From Acetoanaerobium pronyense (GTDB taxonomy: Bacteria > Bacillota > Clostridia > Peptostreptococcales > Filifactoraceae), in assembly GCF_017874355.1 (NCBI RefSeq), contig NZ_JAGGLI010000028.1:1-39208 (forward strand): 39,208 nt of DNA, written 5' to 3'. Both the position numbers and the translations under genes were made by a program. Position 1 is the first letter of the stretch. The number at the start of each line of letters is the position of its first letter. Of this stretch, positions 24,493 through 33,330 are shown piece after piece. The notes beneath the pieces are model-generated. The model was not told the origin of the DNA, did no database searches, and worked only from the letters and a program-made list of their open reading frames with translations.

Positions 24493-25391
24493 TATATAGG
24501 ATTTCAGTTCCTGCAACTAGTGCAAATATGGGCTCTGGTTTTGATTGTATGGGTATAGCTCTAAATATGTACAATACTTTTGAGGTGCATAGCTCTTCTT
24601 ATCCAATGCATTTTGAATGGGTTAATGATGGCTATAACATCTGTGAAAAAGAAAATCTAGTTCTAAGGAGTATCATTGATACACTTAAAGACTATAATAT
24701 TTCTCCTCCAAATTGTAAAATCGTCATGAAAGAGTGTGAGATTCCTATTTCAAGAGGTCTAGGAAGTAGCGGCGCTGCTATAATTGCAGGAGTTTGTATA
24801 GCTCATATATTAGCAAAACTTCCTATAGATAAGAATTTGATTCTTAAAAAAGCCTGTGAAATAGAGGGACACCCCGATAATGTAGTTCCTGGGGTACTTG
24901 GTGGAATGACAATATCTAATAAAAAGGGAAACGATTTTATTTTTTCTAAGGTTGATTTTCCAGATGACCTATCTTTTTTAGCTGTAATACCTCCTTACAC
25001 TATGGATACAAAGAAAAGTAGAGAGGTACTTCCCAAAAGTTACGAAAGAGAGACATGCGTATCTGGTATAGCAAAAGCGGCCCTTCTTATAAACTCTTTC
25101 TCAAAAAAGGATTATAGCCTTCTTAGAGATTCTCTTGACGACCAAATACATCAGCCTTATAGACTTCCTCTTCTTAAGGACTGGGATAAAATCTTTGCCC
25201 TTATGAGAAGTACTGGTTCCTTGGGAGAATTTGTAAGCGGCTCTGGCTCTACTCTTATGGGAATTTATTCGAAAAGCTCTAGTATAAATCTAGATCTTTT
25301 TAACTCATCCCTATCAAAGCTAGAAAGTGGCTTTTTATCAAAACTCTTAGATATAGATAACGAAGGCTTAAAAATAGAGATGATACACTAA
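24489..25391 (+). CDS. thrB: Homoserine kinase
   Basis: A 300-residue GHMP-family kinase that phosphorylates homoserine for ThrC. It has the N-terminal PATSANMGSGFDCMGIAL motif and the ATP-binding PISRGLGSSGAAI near residue 90. The C-terminal glycine motif SGSGSTLMGIY is near residue 257. The ATG overlaps the stop of thrC, and GGAGG is placed just upstream within thrC. A bidirectional terminator follows. Confidence 0.95.
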   Translation: MIYRISVPATSANMGSGFDCMGIALNMYNTFEVHSSSYPMHFEWVNDGYNICEKENLVLRSIIDTLKDYNISPPNCKIVMKECEIPISRGLGSSGAAIIAGVCIAHILAKLPIDKNLILKKACEIEGHPDNVVPGVLGGMTISNKKGNDFIFSKVDFPDDLSFLAVIPPYTMDTKKSREVLPKSYERETCVSGIAKAALLINSFSKKDYSLLRDSLDDQIHQPYRLPLLKDWDKIFALMRSTGSLGEFVSGSGSTLMGIYSKSSSINLDLFNSSLSKLESGFLSKLLDIDNEGLKIEMIH

Positions 25392-25395
25392 TATA

Positions 25396-25436
25396 AAAAA
25401 GCTCTACCTCAGCACAAAGCTAAGATAGAGCTTTTT
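25396..25436. terminator. Bidirectional terminator after thrB
   Basis: The arms AAAAAGCTCTA (25396-25406) and TAGAGCTTTTT (25426-25436) have an inner AGC/GCT extension. It serves thrB and the convergent small membrane protein gene. Confidence 0.88.
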
Positions 25437-25441
25437 AATAC

Positions 25442-25771
25442 CTATTTGTCACTAGAATGATTTTCAGAGTCATCCTTTTCTGCATATCTTTTGATATAAT
25501 AATAAAGTCCTATAGGGATTTGAACAGCTCCTATTGCACTTGCAAGAGTTATTATCATAAATCCCGTGGACAAAAGCCCTTCTTCAAACCTATATCTTCT
25601 ATATCCTATATCAAAGAGTATTAGCAGCACTAAGAAAACTAATCCCCTTAAAATAAGCTTTATACTTTGCTCCTTAGTTGGTCCTGTATTTTTTTCACTT
25701 CTCTTTCTCACTCTGTCAATATAATCTTTGTCATTAAACTTTTCTAAATCCTTGGGATCAACCCATCTCAT
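25442..25771 (-). CDS. Hypothetical two-helix membrane protein (109 aa)
   Basis: A 109-residue protein with a charged N-terminal 38 residues and two hydrophobic segments, about 41-58 and 70-92, then a charged, serine-rich tail. A WVDPKDLEKF start suggests a soluble cap. I do not recognise the family. GGAGAGATT lies upstream of the ATG. It is 76 bp downstream of nothing obvious in function; the chemoreceptor gene lies upstream on the same strand, 76 bp away in the other direction. Confidence 0.6.
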   Translation of the reverse strand: MRWVDPKDLEKFNDKDYIDRVRKRSEKNTGPTKEQSIKLILRGLVFLVLLILFDIGYRRYRFEEGLLSTGFMIITLASAIGAVQIPIGLYYYIKRYAEKDDSENHSSDK

Positions 25772-25847
25772 ACAATCTCTCCTCTATAAAATCATATAAC
25801 TTTTGCTACATATATAATATTATCCTTCTTAGAGAGATATTTTACAA

Positions 25848-27890
25848 CTATATTTTGAATTTATCAACCTGAAGATTTAGTTCCTCTGCTATTTTTGAAA
25901 GATCTTCACTGGCACTTGATATCTGAGCCATGGCTGCTGTCTGCTGCTGTACTGATGCAGAGGCCTGCTCAGTTCCTGCAGCATTTTGCTGGGATATTGA
26001 CGAAAGATGCTCTATTACAGACATTATTTCATTTTTCTTATCATCCATAAGCTGACTAGAACCAATTGCCCTTTCTATTGCAATTTTTATATCTTCTATG
26101 GCCTTTGATATTCCCTCAAATTTGTCATTAGTATCACTTACACTTAGACTTTGAGATTCTACTATTTTTTCAAGATCCTGCATCGTATTTACTGCACTTG
26201 AAGTCTTTTGTGTAAGTTCCTCTATTACAGTTTTAATCTCTTGGGTAAATCTATTTGACTGCTCTGCCAGCTTTCTTATTTCATCTGCAACAACTGCAAA
26301 GCCTCTTCCTGCATCACCTGCTCTTGCAGCTTCGATTGCCGCATTTAATGCAAGAAGATTGGTCTGCTCTGCTATACTTTTAATCATTTGACTAGCAGAA
26401 GCTATTTTTTCTGCACTCTCATTTGTGTTTAGGATTACTCCTTGAACCTCTTTCGATGAATTTTTGCTTATATCTGTCTTCTCCACCAGGTCTTCGATTA
26501 TACTTATTCCTTCATTTTTAAGAGTGTCTACAATCTGTGCGGATTTGTTGAGATCCTCCATATATTCACTGTTTTTTGAAACAATATCTCCAAGCTCAGA
26601 TGCTGATGATACTCCTCTTTCAGTATCTCTTGCCTGATCATTTGCTCCCTCAGCTATTTCCTGAATAGTTCTTGCCACCTCTTCTGATGCAATTGCCGAT
26701 TGATTTGCTGTAGCTGTAAGCTCCTGGGATGAGGCAGATACAGTCTGGGCTTTATCAACTACATTTCCTATTATACCTCTCATGGAAATCTGCATTTTTT
26801 GAACAGATTCTGATATAACTCCAAATTCATCATTACGTTTTACAAGGTCAGATGGTACATCATTTCTAAAGTCTCCCTCTGCCATAGTTCCCATTATTTC
26901 TTTAAGTTTATTTATTGTTTTAAGGGCATATCCAGAAGACGAAAGGAGTACAAGTCCTAAAACAAGTAGGGCAATGATTCCCGCTACACTTACTACAATT
27001 ATATTTTTTCTAATTTCGGAGTCCACCTTTTCCATTGAGTAGCCAATATTAAGAGCTCCTATGGTCTCCCCAGCTAGTACAACAGGAGATATTATGTCGA
27101 AGGTCCTTATTTCCTCAGCTCCGTAGTTTATTACCTTTGAGTAGCTTTCTTTGTTTAGTATTGAATTTAGCACAAGCTCATCATGGGATAAATCTACCCC
27201 TACTCTATCTAGATTACTGTGAGCTGCTGCCTTAAGATTCATATCTATAAAAAGGGCATATACTATCTCATCCTTTGCTCCAAGGCTCCTAACAACTCTT
27301 TGATTGCTAAACCTCTGGGTAAGCTCTATTACATGTCTAGCATCTATCCCAAGTTGCACAAATGTCCCATTAGGACTCTTTACGTAACCATATTTTGTGT
27401 AATTGCCAGATTCAGTATCAAGTCTTACCTCTTCTATTTGTGATGTAAGGGCTCCGTTCATAAAGTCATGAACAGGATGTCCATCTTCGGCTCTCCAACC
27501 TACATAATCATCGATTGAAGAATAAAGTATCTCCCCATCTGGGCTAAAAAAGTTTATTTCTCTAAAGCCCATGTTTTCTCCAATTTCTTTCAGATATTCA
27601 TTATCTATGTCCTGAGATGCGCTTAATATCAGGTTTCCCACCATTATTATCCTGTCTCCAAAGGTCTTCTCAAGGGTCTCAAGAGCTAACTTATTGTCCT
27701 CTATACGGTTTATTGCCTCTTCAAGTAAAAAGACTCCATTTGCCTCCATCTCATCTAAAAAACCTTCTCGGGTAAAATAGGTAGATATAAAACCGATACC
27801 TGTGATTACTATTATTACAACAAGTAAAGGTATTACAAGAAGTTTTGTCTTTATGGTTCCCGTGCGTCTTAGCTCTTTATGTTTATTCAT
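25848..27890 (-). CDS. Methyl-accepting chemotaxis protein
   Basis: A 680-residue transmembrane chemoreceptor. TM1 is near residues 17-38, an extracellular Cache-type sensor of about 260 residues follows, then TM2 near 300-322, a HAMP linker ([18 protein letters not shown]) and a long coiled-coil signalling domain. The hairpin tip reads [20 protein letters not shown], the binding region for CheA/CheW. A C-terminal CheR/CheB tether is absent. The start at 27890 is chosen since GGGAGGGG lies 5 bp upstream; the reading from a GTG at 27908 would run through that site. The ligand is unknown. No other chemotaxis genes are in view. Confidence 0.93.
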   Translation of the reverse strand: MNKHKELRRTGTIKTKLLVIPLLVVIIVITGIGFISTYFTREGFLDEMEANGVFLLEEAINRIEDNKLALETLEKTFGDRIIMVGNLILSASQDIDNEYLKEIGENMGFREINFFSPDGEILYSSIDDYVGWRAEDGHPVHDFMNGALTSQIEEVRLDTESGNYTKYGYVKSPNGTFVQLGIDARHVIELTQRFSNQRVVRSLGAKDEIVYALFIDMNLKAAAHSNLDRVGVDLSHDELVLNSILNKESYSKVINYGAEEIRTFDIISPVVLAGETIGALNIGYSMEKVDSEIRKNIIVVSVAGIIALLVLGLVLLSSSGYALKTINKLKEIMGTMAEGDFRNDVPSDLVKRNDEFGVISESVQKMQISMRGIIGNVVDKAQTVSASSQELTATANQSAIASEEVARTIQEIAEGANDQARDTERGVSSASELGDIVSKNSEYMEDLNKSAQIVDTLKNEGISIIEDLVEKTDISKNSSKEVQGVILNTNESAEKIASASQMIKSIAEQTNLLALNAAIEAARAGDAGRGFAVVADEIRKLAEQSNRFTQEIKTVIEELTQKTSSAVNTMQDLEKIVESQSLSVSDTNDKFEGISKAIEDIKIAIERAIGSSQLMDDKKNEIMSVIEHLSSISQQNAAGTEQASASVQQQTAAMAQISSASEDLSKIAEELNLQVDKFKI

Positions 27891-28013
27891 AATCCCCTCC
27901 CAATCCACTTTTTTAGCTTTTGAAAACTTTTTCTAAGGCGTAATTTAAATTTACCATATCAGGGAGTAATTTGCCATAATATTATGAAAAAAATAATTCT
28001 AAAGACATAGGAA

Positions 28014-28054
28014 AAAGCAGGATTACCGTAAGCTCCCTACGATTCTCCTGCTTT
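28014..28054 (-). terminator. Terminator of the pirin gene
   Basis: AAAGCAGGA (28014-28022) and TCCTGCTTT (28046-28054) form the outer stem, with a GTA/TAC inner stem; on the minus strand a T-run follows. Confidence 0.75.
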
Positions 28055-28062
28055 ACTTATTA

Positions 28063-28761
28063 TTATGATTTTTTCATTTCTATTACAAGTATATGAGATT
28101 TTTCCAAGGCTTTGATATAAAGCTTTTCTTCAACTACCTCAGCTGCATCTCTTTGGTTTATCTCTATATCATTTAAAGTGGACTTTCCTTCTATTTGAAC
28201 GATATATGCCTGTCTGCCTTCATCTACTAAAAGCTCTATTTCTTTTCCTTTATCAAGCTCTGTTATATAAAAATTTGCGTCTTGATTTATTTTGATGGGA
28301 GCATCTTTGTCTTTATTTGATACCATATGAAACCATTTGTTTTTTCTGTCTTCCTCTTTTATCTTAAAATCTCCATAATTGGGAGAATAACCTTTCCCAT
28401 CTGGAAATATCCATATTTGAAGAAGTCTTAGAACATCTTTTCCTTGGTTATGCTCACTGTGGTATATACCTGTACCTGCACTCATATATTGTACATGGCC
28501 TCTTGAGATAGTATTTTCATTGCCCATATTATCTGCATGAGTAAGCTCTCCATCAACTACATATGATATTATCTCCATGTCCTTATGGGGGTGCATATCA
28601 AATCCTGTATCTCCCTCTACAAGGTCATCATTTACAACTCTTAATACTCCGAAGTTTATATTTTCAGGGTTTTGATAATTTGCAAATGAAAAATGAAATA
28701 AGCTTTTGAGCCAACGGGATTCGCTTCTTCCCATTTTACTATGATCAATTTTTTTAATCAT
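28063..28761 (-). CDS. Pirin-family bicupin protein
   Basis: A 232-residue pirin (YhhW/quercetinase-like). The N-terminal cupin has the metal ligands in GFDMHPHKDMEIISYVVDGELTH (split here: HPHKDME near 58 and the glycine-rich turn after it) and YHSEHN near 102-107. The C-terminal cupin is degenerate. Some relatives have quercetin 2,3-dioxygenase activity in vitro; the role in anaerobes is unknown. GGAG lies 8 bp before the ATG. It is preceded by the nitroreductase remnant, so any former operon partner has been lost. Confidence 0.88.
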   Translation of the reverse strand: MIKKIDHSKMGRSESRWLKSLFHFSFANYQNPENINFGVLRVVNDDLVEGDTGFDMHPHKDMEIISYVVDGELTHADNMGNENTISRGHVQYMSAGTGIYHSEHNQGKDVLRLLQIWIFPDGKGYSPNYGDFKIKEEDRKNKWFHMVSNKDKDAPIKINQDANFYITELDKGKEIELLVDEGRQAYIVQIEGKSTLNDIEINQRDAAEVVEEKLYIKALEKSHILVIEMKKS

Positions 28762-28837
28762 TGTTTTCTCCTTTCTAAAAGATTTAAAAATTTCTTTAAA
28801 ATCCTTCGCTTTATACTACCTTCTATATTCTTCTTTT

Positions 28838-28977
28838 TTAATATAGTGTCTTTACTCTATCTTTTAATGGAGTAAATTCCTTGTCATTTGGGCTTGTTAC
28901 GGGCTTTCCAAATGGCATTTGGGCTATTAGCTTCCATCCTTTTGGTATATCCCAGTTTTATTAATGCCTCCTTATAA
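28838..28977 (-). pseudogene. Nitroreductase C-terminal remnant
   Basis: On the minus strand, positions 28954 to 28838 read WDIPKGWKLIAQMPFGKPV and onward, with SPNDKEFTPLKDRVKTLY before a TAA stop. This is the C-terminal end of Frm2-type nitroreductases. A one-base shift at 28955 is needed to continue upstream into NYKEALIK (about 28956-28977), and stops follow in all continuations. About 150 N-terminal residues are missing. It is a frameshifted, 5'-truncated remnant. Confidence 0.72.
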
Positions 28978-29037
28978 TTTATGATTCACATTTTTCCTTA
29001 GTTTTAATCTAATAAATAATATATTTGTCTTATATTT

Positions 29038-29148
29038 TTTGAATGATACTCTCTTACGGATTTTGGAAAGTCTATTTTGCCTGTGCTAAAGGGCATGAGC
29101 GAGTGGGGAAGCTATAATATGAAAAAGCAGGAGTTTGATGGCCTTTAG
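29038..29148 (+). pseudogene. HxlR-family regulator C-terminal remnant
   Basis: On the plus strand, 29047-29148 reads YSLTDFGKSILPVLKGMSEW and then GSYNMKKQEFDGL before TAG, which matches the C-terminal helix of HxlR-family winged-helix regulators (consensus YSLTxxGxSLxPxLxxMxxWG). A TGA sits at 29044-29046, just before. The N-terminal three quarters are missing. HxlR genes are often divergent from nitroreductase genes, as these two remnants are. Its end overlaps the recR terminator stem. Confidence 0.62.
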
Positions 29149-29169
29149 TCCATCAAACTCCTGCTTTTT
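29122..29169 (-). terminator. Terminator of the dnaX-ybaB-recR group
   Basis: A 20-bp perfect stem from 29122-29141 to 29150-29169 with an 8-nt loop and T-runs on both strands. It lies directly after the recR stop. Confidence 0.93.
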
Positions 29170-29772
29170 TTATATAATCTCTCTTCTATTTTCCATTGCC
29201 TTTGATATTGTAACCTCATCTGCGTACTCTATATCTGCTCCCACAGGAAGACCATGAGCTATCCTTGTCACTCTTATTCCAAAAGGCTTTATAAGCCTTG
29301 CAATATACATTGCAGTAGCTTCACCCTCTATGGTAGGATTTGTAGCAAGAATTACTTCCTTTAAATCAGTAGATGACATCCTGCTAAGTAGCTCTTTAAT
29401 TTTTAGCATATCAGGGGTAATCGAATCCATAGGTGAAATGGTACCATGAAGAACATGATATTTCCCTTGATATTCCTTGGTTCTTTCCATTGCTGCTACA
29501 TCTCTTGGGTCCTCTACAACGCATATTATTTCATCGCTCCTATGATTCGATGAACATATATGACAAGGGTCTTTATCTGATATGTTACAGCATATTGTGC
29601 AGTAGGTTATATTGTTTTTAGCTTCTATAAGGGCACTGGACAAACTTTTTACCTGGTCCTTGTCCATGGCAATCACATGAAAAGCCAGTCTTTGAGCCGT
29701 CTTCCTTCCTATACCCGGAAGCTTTGCAAATTCTTCTATAAGCTTGGTTATAGGTCCTGAGTAATGATCCAC
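29170..29772 (-). CDS. recR: Recombination mediator RecR
   Basis: A 200-residue protein for recombinational repair with RecF/RecO. The N-terminal helix-hairpin-helix has [15 protein letters not shown] (18-32). A zinc finger is formed by [17 protein letters not shown] near 57-73. The Toprim domain follows with [16 protein letters not shown] and [16 protein letters not shown]. The C-terminal Walker-B-like [15 protein letters not shown] completes the family pattern. It starts with GTG, preceded by AAGGTGA. It is the last gene of the conserved dnaX-ybaB-recR group. Confidence 0.96.
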   Translation of the reverse strand: MDHYSGPITKLIEEFAKLPGIGRKTAQRLAFHVIAMDKDQVKSLSSALIEAKNNITYCTICCNISDKDPCHICSSNHRSDEIICVVEDPRDVAAMERTKEYQGKYHVLHGTISPMDSITPDMLKIKELLSRMSSTDLKEVILATNPTIEGEATAMYIARLIKPFGIRVTRIAHGLPVGADIEYADEVTISKAMENRREII

Positions 29773-29784
29773 TACTTCACCTTC

Positions 29785-30132
29785 TTAAAAAAGTCCAGGT
29801 ATGTTCATACCTGATGTTACCTTGGACATTCCGCTATTCATCATTTCATCAGCAGCTCTTAGAGCCTCATTAACAGCAGAAAGTACTAAATCTTCAAGCA
29901 TTTCAACATCATCTGGGTCTACAACCTCTTGCTTGATTGAAATAGAAACTATTTCTTTTTTCCCATTAGCTTTAACAGTGATAGCTCCACCACCTGCAGA
30001 AGCTTCTACCTCTTTTTCTGAAAGCTCAGCTTGGATTTTTTCCATATCTTTTTGCATTTTTTGTACTTGTTTCATCATATTGTTCATGTTTCCAGGCATT
30101 GCGCCTCCTGGAAAGCCACCTTTTCTAGCCAA
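29785..30132 (-). CDS. YbaB/EbfC nucleoid-associated protein
   Basis: A 115-residue dimeric DNA-binding protein. The Met/Gly-rich N-terminus ([19 protein letters not shown]) leads into a helix, then the conserved [23 protein letters not shown] strands, and a C-terminal helix. Length and pattern are typical of YbaB. It lies between dnaX and recR, as in most Firmicutes, with AGGAGG 7 bp before the ATG. Confidence 0.93.
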   Translation of the reverse strand: MARKGGFPGGAMPGNMNNMMKQVQKMQKDMEKIQAELSEKEVEASAGGGAITVKANGKKEIVSISIKQEVVDPDDVEMLEDLVLSAVNEALRAADEMMNSGMSKVTSGMNIPGLF

Positions 30133-30192
30133 ATTAGACTCCTCCTTAAAATTTGATTATTAAAATATAAAATATTATACCATAATATACAT

Positions 30193-31827
30193 CTATTTCC
30201 CATCTTCCTCACTATCTAGAATCTCAAGAGGAACTCCTGGAAATGAGCTTTTTATCTTATCTATAACACTGTCTTCACCCTCGTCTTTAATATCTGAAAT
30301 CTCCCTTTTAAATATAAATGCAGTTTTTATAGTTTTTTTAAGAACCTTTTCAAATACATTTGACATATAGTCTCTATTTATATCTGTATCTATAGTCTGT
30401 TTATGAAATTTGTGGTTTTCATCATAGCCTATATATAGTACATTGTTTAAAAATCTTACTGGCTCCCCTTCTAGAAGGAGTGCTTTAAGATGTGCGTTTT
30501 TTTCTTTTCTAAGAGTTTCAAATACATCATCCATTCTTGATTTTATATGTTCAAGAATGTTTTTTTCCTCTTCACCTATCTCCACTTGATTTGAAATATC
30601 ATCAAAATGAGGTATCGGGCTTTGTATGTTTTTTTTGATAATCTTTTGGACAGGGCTCTCTTTTTTAATCTCTTTACCATTTTCCAGATTTTGAATTTTG
30701 AGGTCAAGAGCATTTATTTTGTCTAGTAAATCATTAATCTGAGCATCTGATGGACCTTCTTTGTTTAGTGAAAATCTAGATGCTCTAATGAATCCTGCTT
30801 CAAGGAGTACCTTTGAATTTTGGGAATACTTGATTTTATTTTCAAGCTCTGAAAAGAATTCAATTTGATTTATAAGAGAATCTATATCAATTATTTCTGC
30901 ACTTTTTTGTAAAACTAAAATTATATGCTCGTCATGACTTAAGATATCTTTTCCTCCGCTTGAAAATACAAGCACATCCCTAAGATACTGTATATAGTCC
31001 GATAGAAAAAGCTTTACATCTTTGCCGGATTTGAATATGAAGTCAAGGATTTCTATTGCTTTAATTGGAGTTTTGCTTGATATTGCTTCAATAACTTCAT
31101 GAAGTCTTTCGTGACTCACATCACCTAGAGCTTCAATCACCTTTTCATATTTGATAGGACCATAGGATAAAGACTGGTCTAAAAGACTAAGAGCATCACG
31201 CATACCGCCCTCTGCCTTTTGAGATATAAGCTCTAGAGCCTCATCTTCATATTCTGTTTTAATATCTCTTAAGATATCTTTCATCCTATCTATTATGATT
31301 GATTTGTCTATTTTTCTAAAGTCAAATCTTTGACATCTTGAAAGCACTGTCGGTGGTATTTTTTGAGGCTCAGTGGTTGCAAGTATAAAAACAACATGGG
31401 GCGGAGGCTCTTCCAAGGTTTTTAAAAGAGCATTAAAAGCTCCTTGAGAAAGCATATGTACCTCATCTATTATATACACCTTATACTTCCCATACGATGG
31501 CGTATAGGCTACATTATCCCTAAGCTCCCTTATATTGTCTACGCTATTGTTCGAGGCAGCATCTATCTCGATTATATCTATATCTCCATCCATGCATGGT
31601 CTACATGAAAAGCACGGCTCTGAGTTTTCCATATTTTCGCAGTTTATTGCCTTTGCAAATACCTTGGCAGTAGAAGTCTTTCCTGTTCCCCTGCCTCCAC
31701 TAAAAAGATAGGCGTGAGAAATAGAGCCTTCTGCTATCTGATTTTTTAAAATTTGAGTTATATGACTCTGACCCACAATGTCTGAGAACATCTTGGGTCT
31801 ATATATTCTATAAAGGGCCTTGTGCAT
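30193..31827 (-). CDS. dnaX: DNA polymerase III subunits gamma/tau
   Basis: A 544-residue clamp-loader ATPase. Walker A is GGRGTGKTS (about 44-52). A zinc finger, C-x8-C-x2-C-x2-C, follows near 64-79. Walker B is YIIDEVHML near 120, and sensor 1 is ATTEPQKIP near 150. Domain III ends near residue 360. The C-terminal part is variable, as in Gram-positive tau proteins. A run of eight A residues in the message at codons 398-400 could give a shorter gamma-like form (see separate entry). It heads the dnaX-ybaB-recR group. AGAGG precedes the ATG. Confidence 0.96.
   Translation of the reverse strand: MHKALYRIYRPKMFSDIVGQSHITQILKNQIAEGSISHAYLFSGGRGTGKTSTAKVFAKAINCENMENSEPCFSCRPCMDGDIDIIEIDAASNNSVDNIRELRDNVAYTPSYGKYKVYIIDEVHMLSQGAFNALLKTLEEPPPHVVFILATTEPQKIPPTVLSRCQRFDFRKIDKSIIIDRMKDILRDIKTEYEDEALELISQKAEGGMRDALSLLDQSLSYGPIKYEKVIEALGDVSHERLHEVIEAISSKTPIKAIEILDFIFKSGKDVKLFLSDYIQYLRDVLVFSSGGKDILSHDEHIILVLQKSAEIIDIDSLINQIEFFSELENKIKYSQNSKVLLEAGFIRASRFSLNKEGPSDAQINDLLDKINALDLKIQNLENGKEIKKESPVQKIIKKNIQSPIPHFDDISNQVEIGEEEKNILEHIKSRMDDVFETLRKEKNAHLKALLLEGEPVRFLNNVLYIGYDENHKFHKQTIDTDINRDYMSNVFEKVLKKTIKTAFIFKREISDIKDEGEDSVIDKIKSSFPGVPLEILDSEEDGK
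30629..30636 (-). other. A8 slippery run inside dnaX
   Basis: The message reads ATC AAA AAA AAC at codons 397-400. Adding one A shifts to a frame that ends after eight more codons, giving a product of about 408 residues. That is close to gamma of E. coli (431), which ends just after domain III. Transcriptional slippage on an A-run makes gamma in Thermus; ordinary tau only is the alternative. Confidence 0.35.
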
Positions 31828-31922
31828 CTTAACAACCTCTTTGCTTTTTCTTTTTATTATATCAAATATAACACTCTCATTGGCGATAATCAGGGAATTA
31901 ATTTAGTAAAAACTGCATTAAA

Positions 31923-31950
31923 ATAAGCCCATAAATTTATGGGCTTATCA
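31923..31950 (-). terminator. Terminator of the SRP RNA gene
   Basis: ATAAGCCCATAAA (31923-31935) and its exact complement (31936-31948) form a hairpin. It lies about 18 bp downstream of the SRP RNA 3' end on the minus strand. Confidence 0.8.
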
Positions 31951-31965
31951 TTATTTTAATATTAA

Positions 31966-32236
31966 AGCTGTGCACCTGTCTTCGCTTGCGTGTCATGAAC
32001 GGTATCAAAGCAGTTAGCTCAACTCAGGCACTCCCACGGCACATGAAAGGGTCCGCTTACCGCTGCTTCCTTCCGGATCTGACGGGGTTCACAGGCTTTC
32101 ATTGCGTAGGACCAAAGTATCAACACCACTTGCTTCGTCCAGCTTCACAAACGCGCAGTCTAAGACAGGAATTCAACCCTGCTAAAGCGGATTGCAGGTT
32201 ACAGGGCACCGCTATCTCCCCATCTAGCACAGCTAA
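31966..32236 (-). ncRNA. ffs: Signal recognition particle RNA (large, Bacillus type)
   Basis: A ~270-nt 6S-like scRNA. Domain IV is unmistakable on the minus strand: GATCCGGAAGGAAGCAGC (about 32060-32077) with the flanking GTCA/CGGTAAGC. The 5' end AGCTGTGC pairs exactly with the 3' end GCACAGCT (32227-32234 and 31966-31973). The Alu domain with GTGCTAGATGGGGAGATAGC and the long helix give the full Gram-positive form. The RNA binds Ffh and directs secretory proteins to the membrane. It lies between tRNA-Ser and dnaX, as scr does in Bacillus. Confidence 0.95.
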
Positions 32237-32263
32237 TCCTAAAGACAAATTTATAAAGTTTTC

Positions 32264-32353
32264 TGGCGGAGAGAGGGGGATTCGAACCCCCGATACAGTT
32301 CCCCGTATACCCGCTTTCCAGGCGAGCTCCTTAAGCCACTCGGACATCTCTCC
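32264..32353 (-). tRNA. tRNA-Ser (anticodon GGA)
   Basis: A 90-nt class II tRNA. Acceptor strands are GGAGAGA (32347-32353) and TCTCTCC (32268-32274), followed by G73 and an encoded CCA. The anticodon loop is CTGGAAA, giving GGA (reads UCC/UCU). A long variable arm (about 15 nt) and a TTCGAAT T-loop complete it. It lies 20 bp downstream of tadA and 27 bp upstream of the SRP RNA. Confidence 0.96.
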
Positions 32354-32373
32354 ATATGCTAATATTCTTTTAA

Positions 32374-32847
32374 CTAAAGATTTTTGTCGACTTTTAAAGA
32401 TTTTTTGTATCTCAGATTTTTAAAAAATCTGCTTAGTATATACCCGCTTATTGTATCCATATACTCTATCTCATCTATATGATGAGGCATCAATCTTTCT
32501 GTTATTATAGGTATTACACTTTCTATGGCTCCCCTTTTAGGGTCAGTAGCCCCTATATAAAGTCTTTCTATCCTTGAGTCTATTATTGCTCCTGTACACA
32601 TAAGGCACGGCTCAAGAGTGACATACATACTGCATCCTGTAAGTCTCCAGCTACCTAAGACGTGTGAAGCCTTTTGTATAGCTATAAGCTCCGCATGACC
32701 CAAAGGGTCATTAGTGCTTTCTCTAAGGTTATAGGAAGTAGATATGATTTTGTTGTCTTTTGTTATGACGCATCCTACTGGAACCTCTTCAAGCTTGTAG
32801 CTTTTGAGGGCCTGAAGAAGCGCAACTCTCATAAAATATTCATTCAT
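32374..32847 (-). CDS. tadA: tRNA(adenosine34) deaminase
   Basis: A 157-residue zinc deaminase that converts A34 to inosine in tRNA-Arg. The catalytic HAE motif is in GHAELIAIQKA near residue 52, and the zinc-binding PCLMCTGAI near 82. Length is normal. It lies at the head of the conserved tadA-(tRNA-Ser)-SRP RNA-dnaX block. GAGG lies 7-8 bp before the ATG. A second tRNA-processing link is only positional. Confidence 0.95.
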   Translation of the reverse strand: MNEYFMRVALLQALKSYKLEEVPVGCVITKDNKIISTSYNLRESTNDPLGHAELIAIQKASHVLGSWRLTGCSMYVTLEPCLMCTGAIIDSRIERLYIGATDPKRGAIESVIPIITERLMPHHIDEIEYMDTISGYILSRFFKNLRYKKSLKVDKNL

Positions 32848-32906
32848 AAGCTGCCTCGTACTATTCTAAACAAAAAAGTTTGATTTGTCAATAATATAGA
32901 AACCTT

Positions 32907-32932
32907 AAAAGGCGGGTTAATTCCCGCCTTTT
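32907..32932. terminator. Terminator overlapping the hemerythrin stop codon
   Basis: AAAAGGCGGG (32907-32916) and CCCGCCTTTT (32923-32932) with a 6-nt loop. The stop codon of the hemerythrin gene (32917-32919) lies in the loop, and its last codons form one arm. Confidence 0.92.
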
Positions 32933-33330
32933 ATAATTATATGCTTTACATACTCAAAATCTGATACAAGTATATGTTTTTCAATCCAATCCGCTATAAA
33001 CATAAGCATATCCATCATAGTTTTCTTTTGATTTTCGTCTATGTCCTTATCTTCCATCTCTGTTAGCTTGTCAACAAAAGCACTATGTTGCTTTTTATGC
33101 TCCTCAAGATTTTCATAGCCATGCTTTTCCATCAGCTTCTCTTCAAAGTTAAAATGATAAAGGGTATAATCCTTGAGTTCATGTACAACCTCCATTATAT
33201 CATCATATTTGTCAAGCTTTTCCTCATTTTTCAGCATTTGATATACCCTAGCTCCTATCTCAAGTAATTTCTTGTGCTGATTATCTATAGAGTCTATTCC
33301 GCATGTATAATTCTCTTTCCAACTAAGCAT
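32917..33330 (-). CDS. Bacteriohemerythrin
   Basis: A 137-residue four-helix di-iron oxygen carrier. The iron ligands are visible in order: H in DNQHKKLLEIG (about 18-20), H-x3-E in YHFNFEEKLM (about 55-62), H-x3-H in EEHKKQHSAF (about 73-81), and H-x4-D in EKHILVSDF (about 114-122). In an anaerobe it probably binds or delivers O2 for protection or sensing. AGGAGGG lies 8 bp before the ATG. It has its own terminator. Confidence 0.93.
   Translation of the reverse strand: MLSWKENYTCGIDSIDNQHKKLLEIGARVYQMLKNEEKLDKYDDIMEVVHELKDYTLYHFNFEEKLMEKHGYENLEEHKKQHSAFVDKLTEMEDKDIDENQKKTMMDMLMFIADWIEKHILVSDFEYVKHIIIKGGN

Noticed and set aside
31986-32423. Open frame across both strands of the SRP RNA and tRNA-Ser region (also 32120-32347 on the minus strand)
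   Set aside because: The sequence is fully explained by the SRP RNA and tRNA genes; the frames are typical false proteins of this locus.
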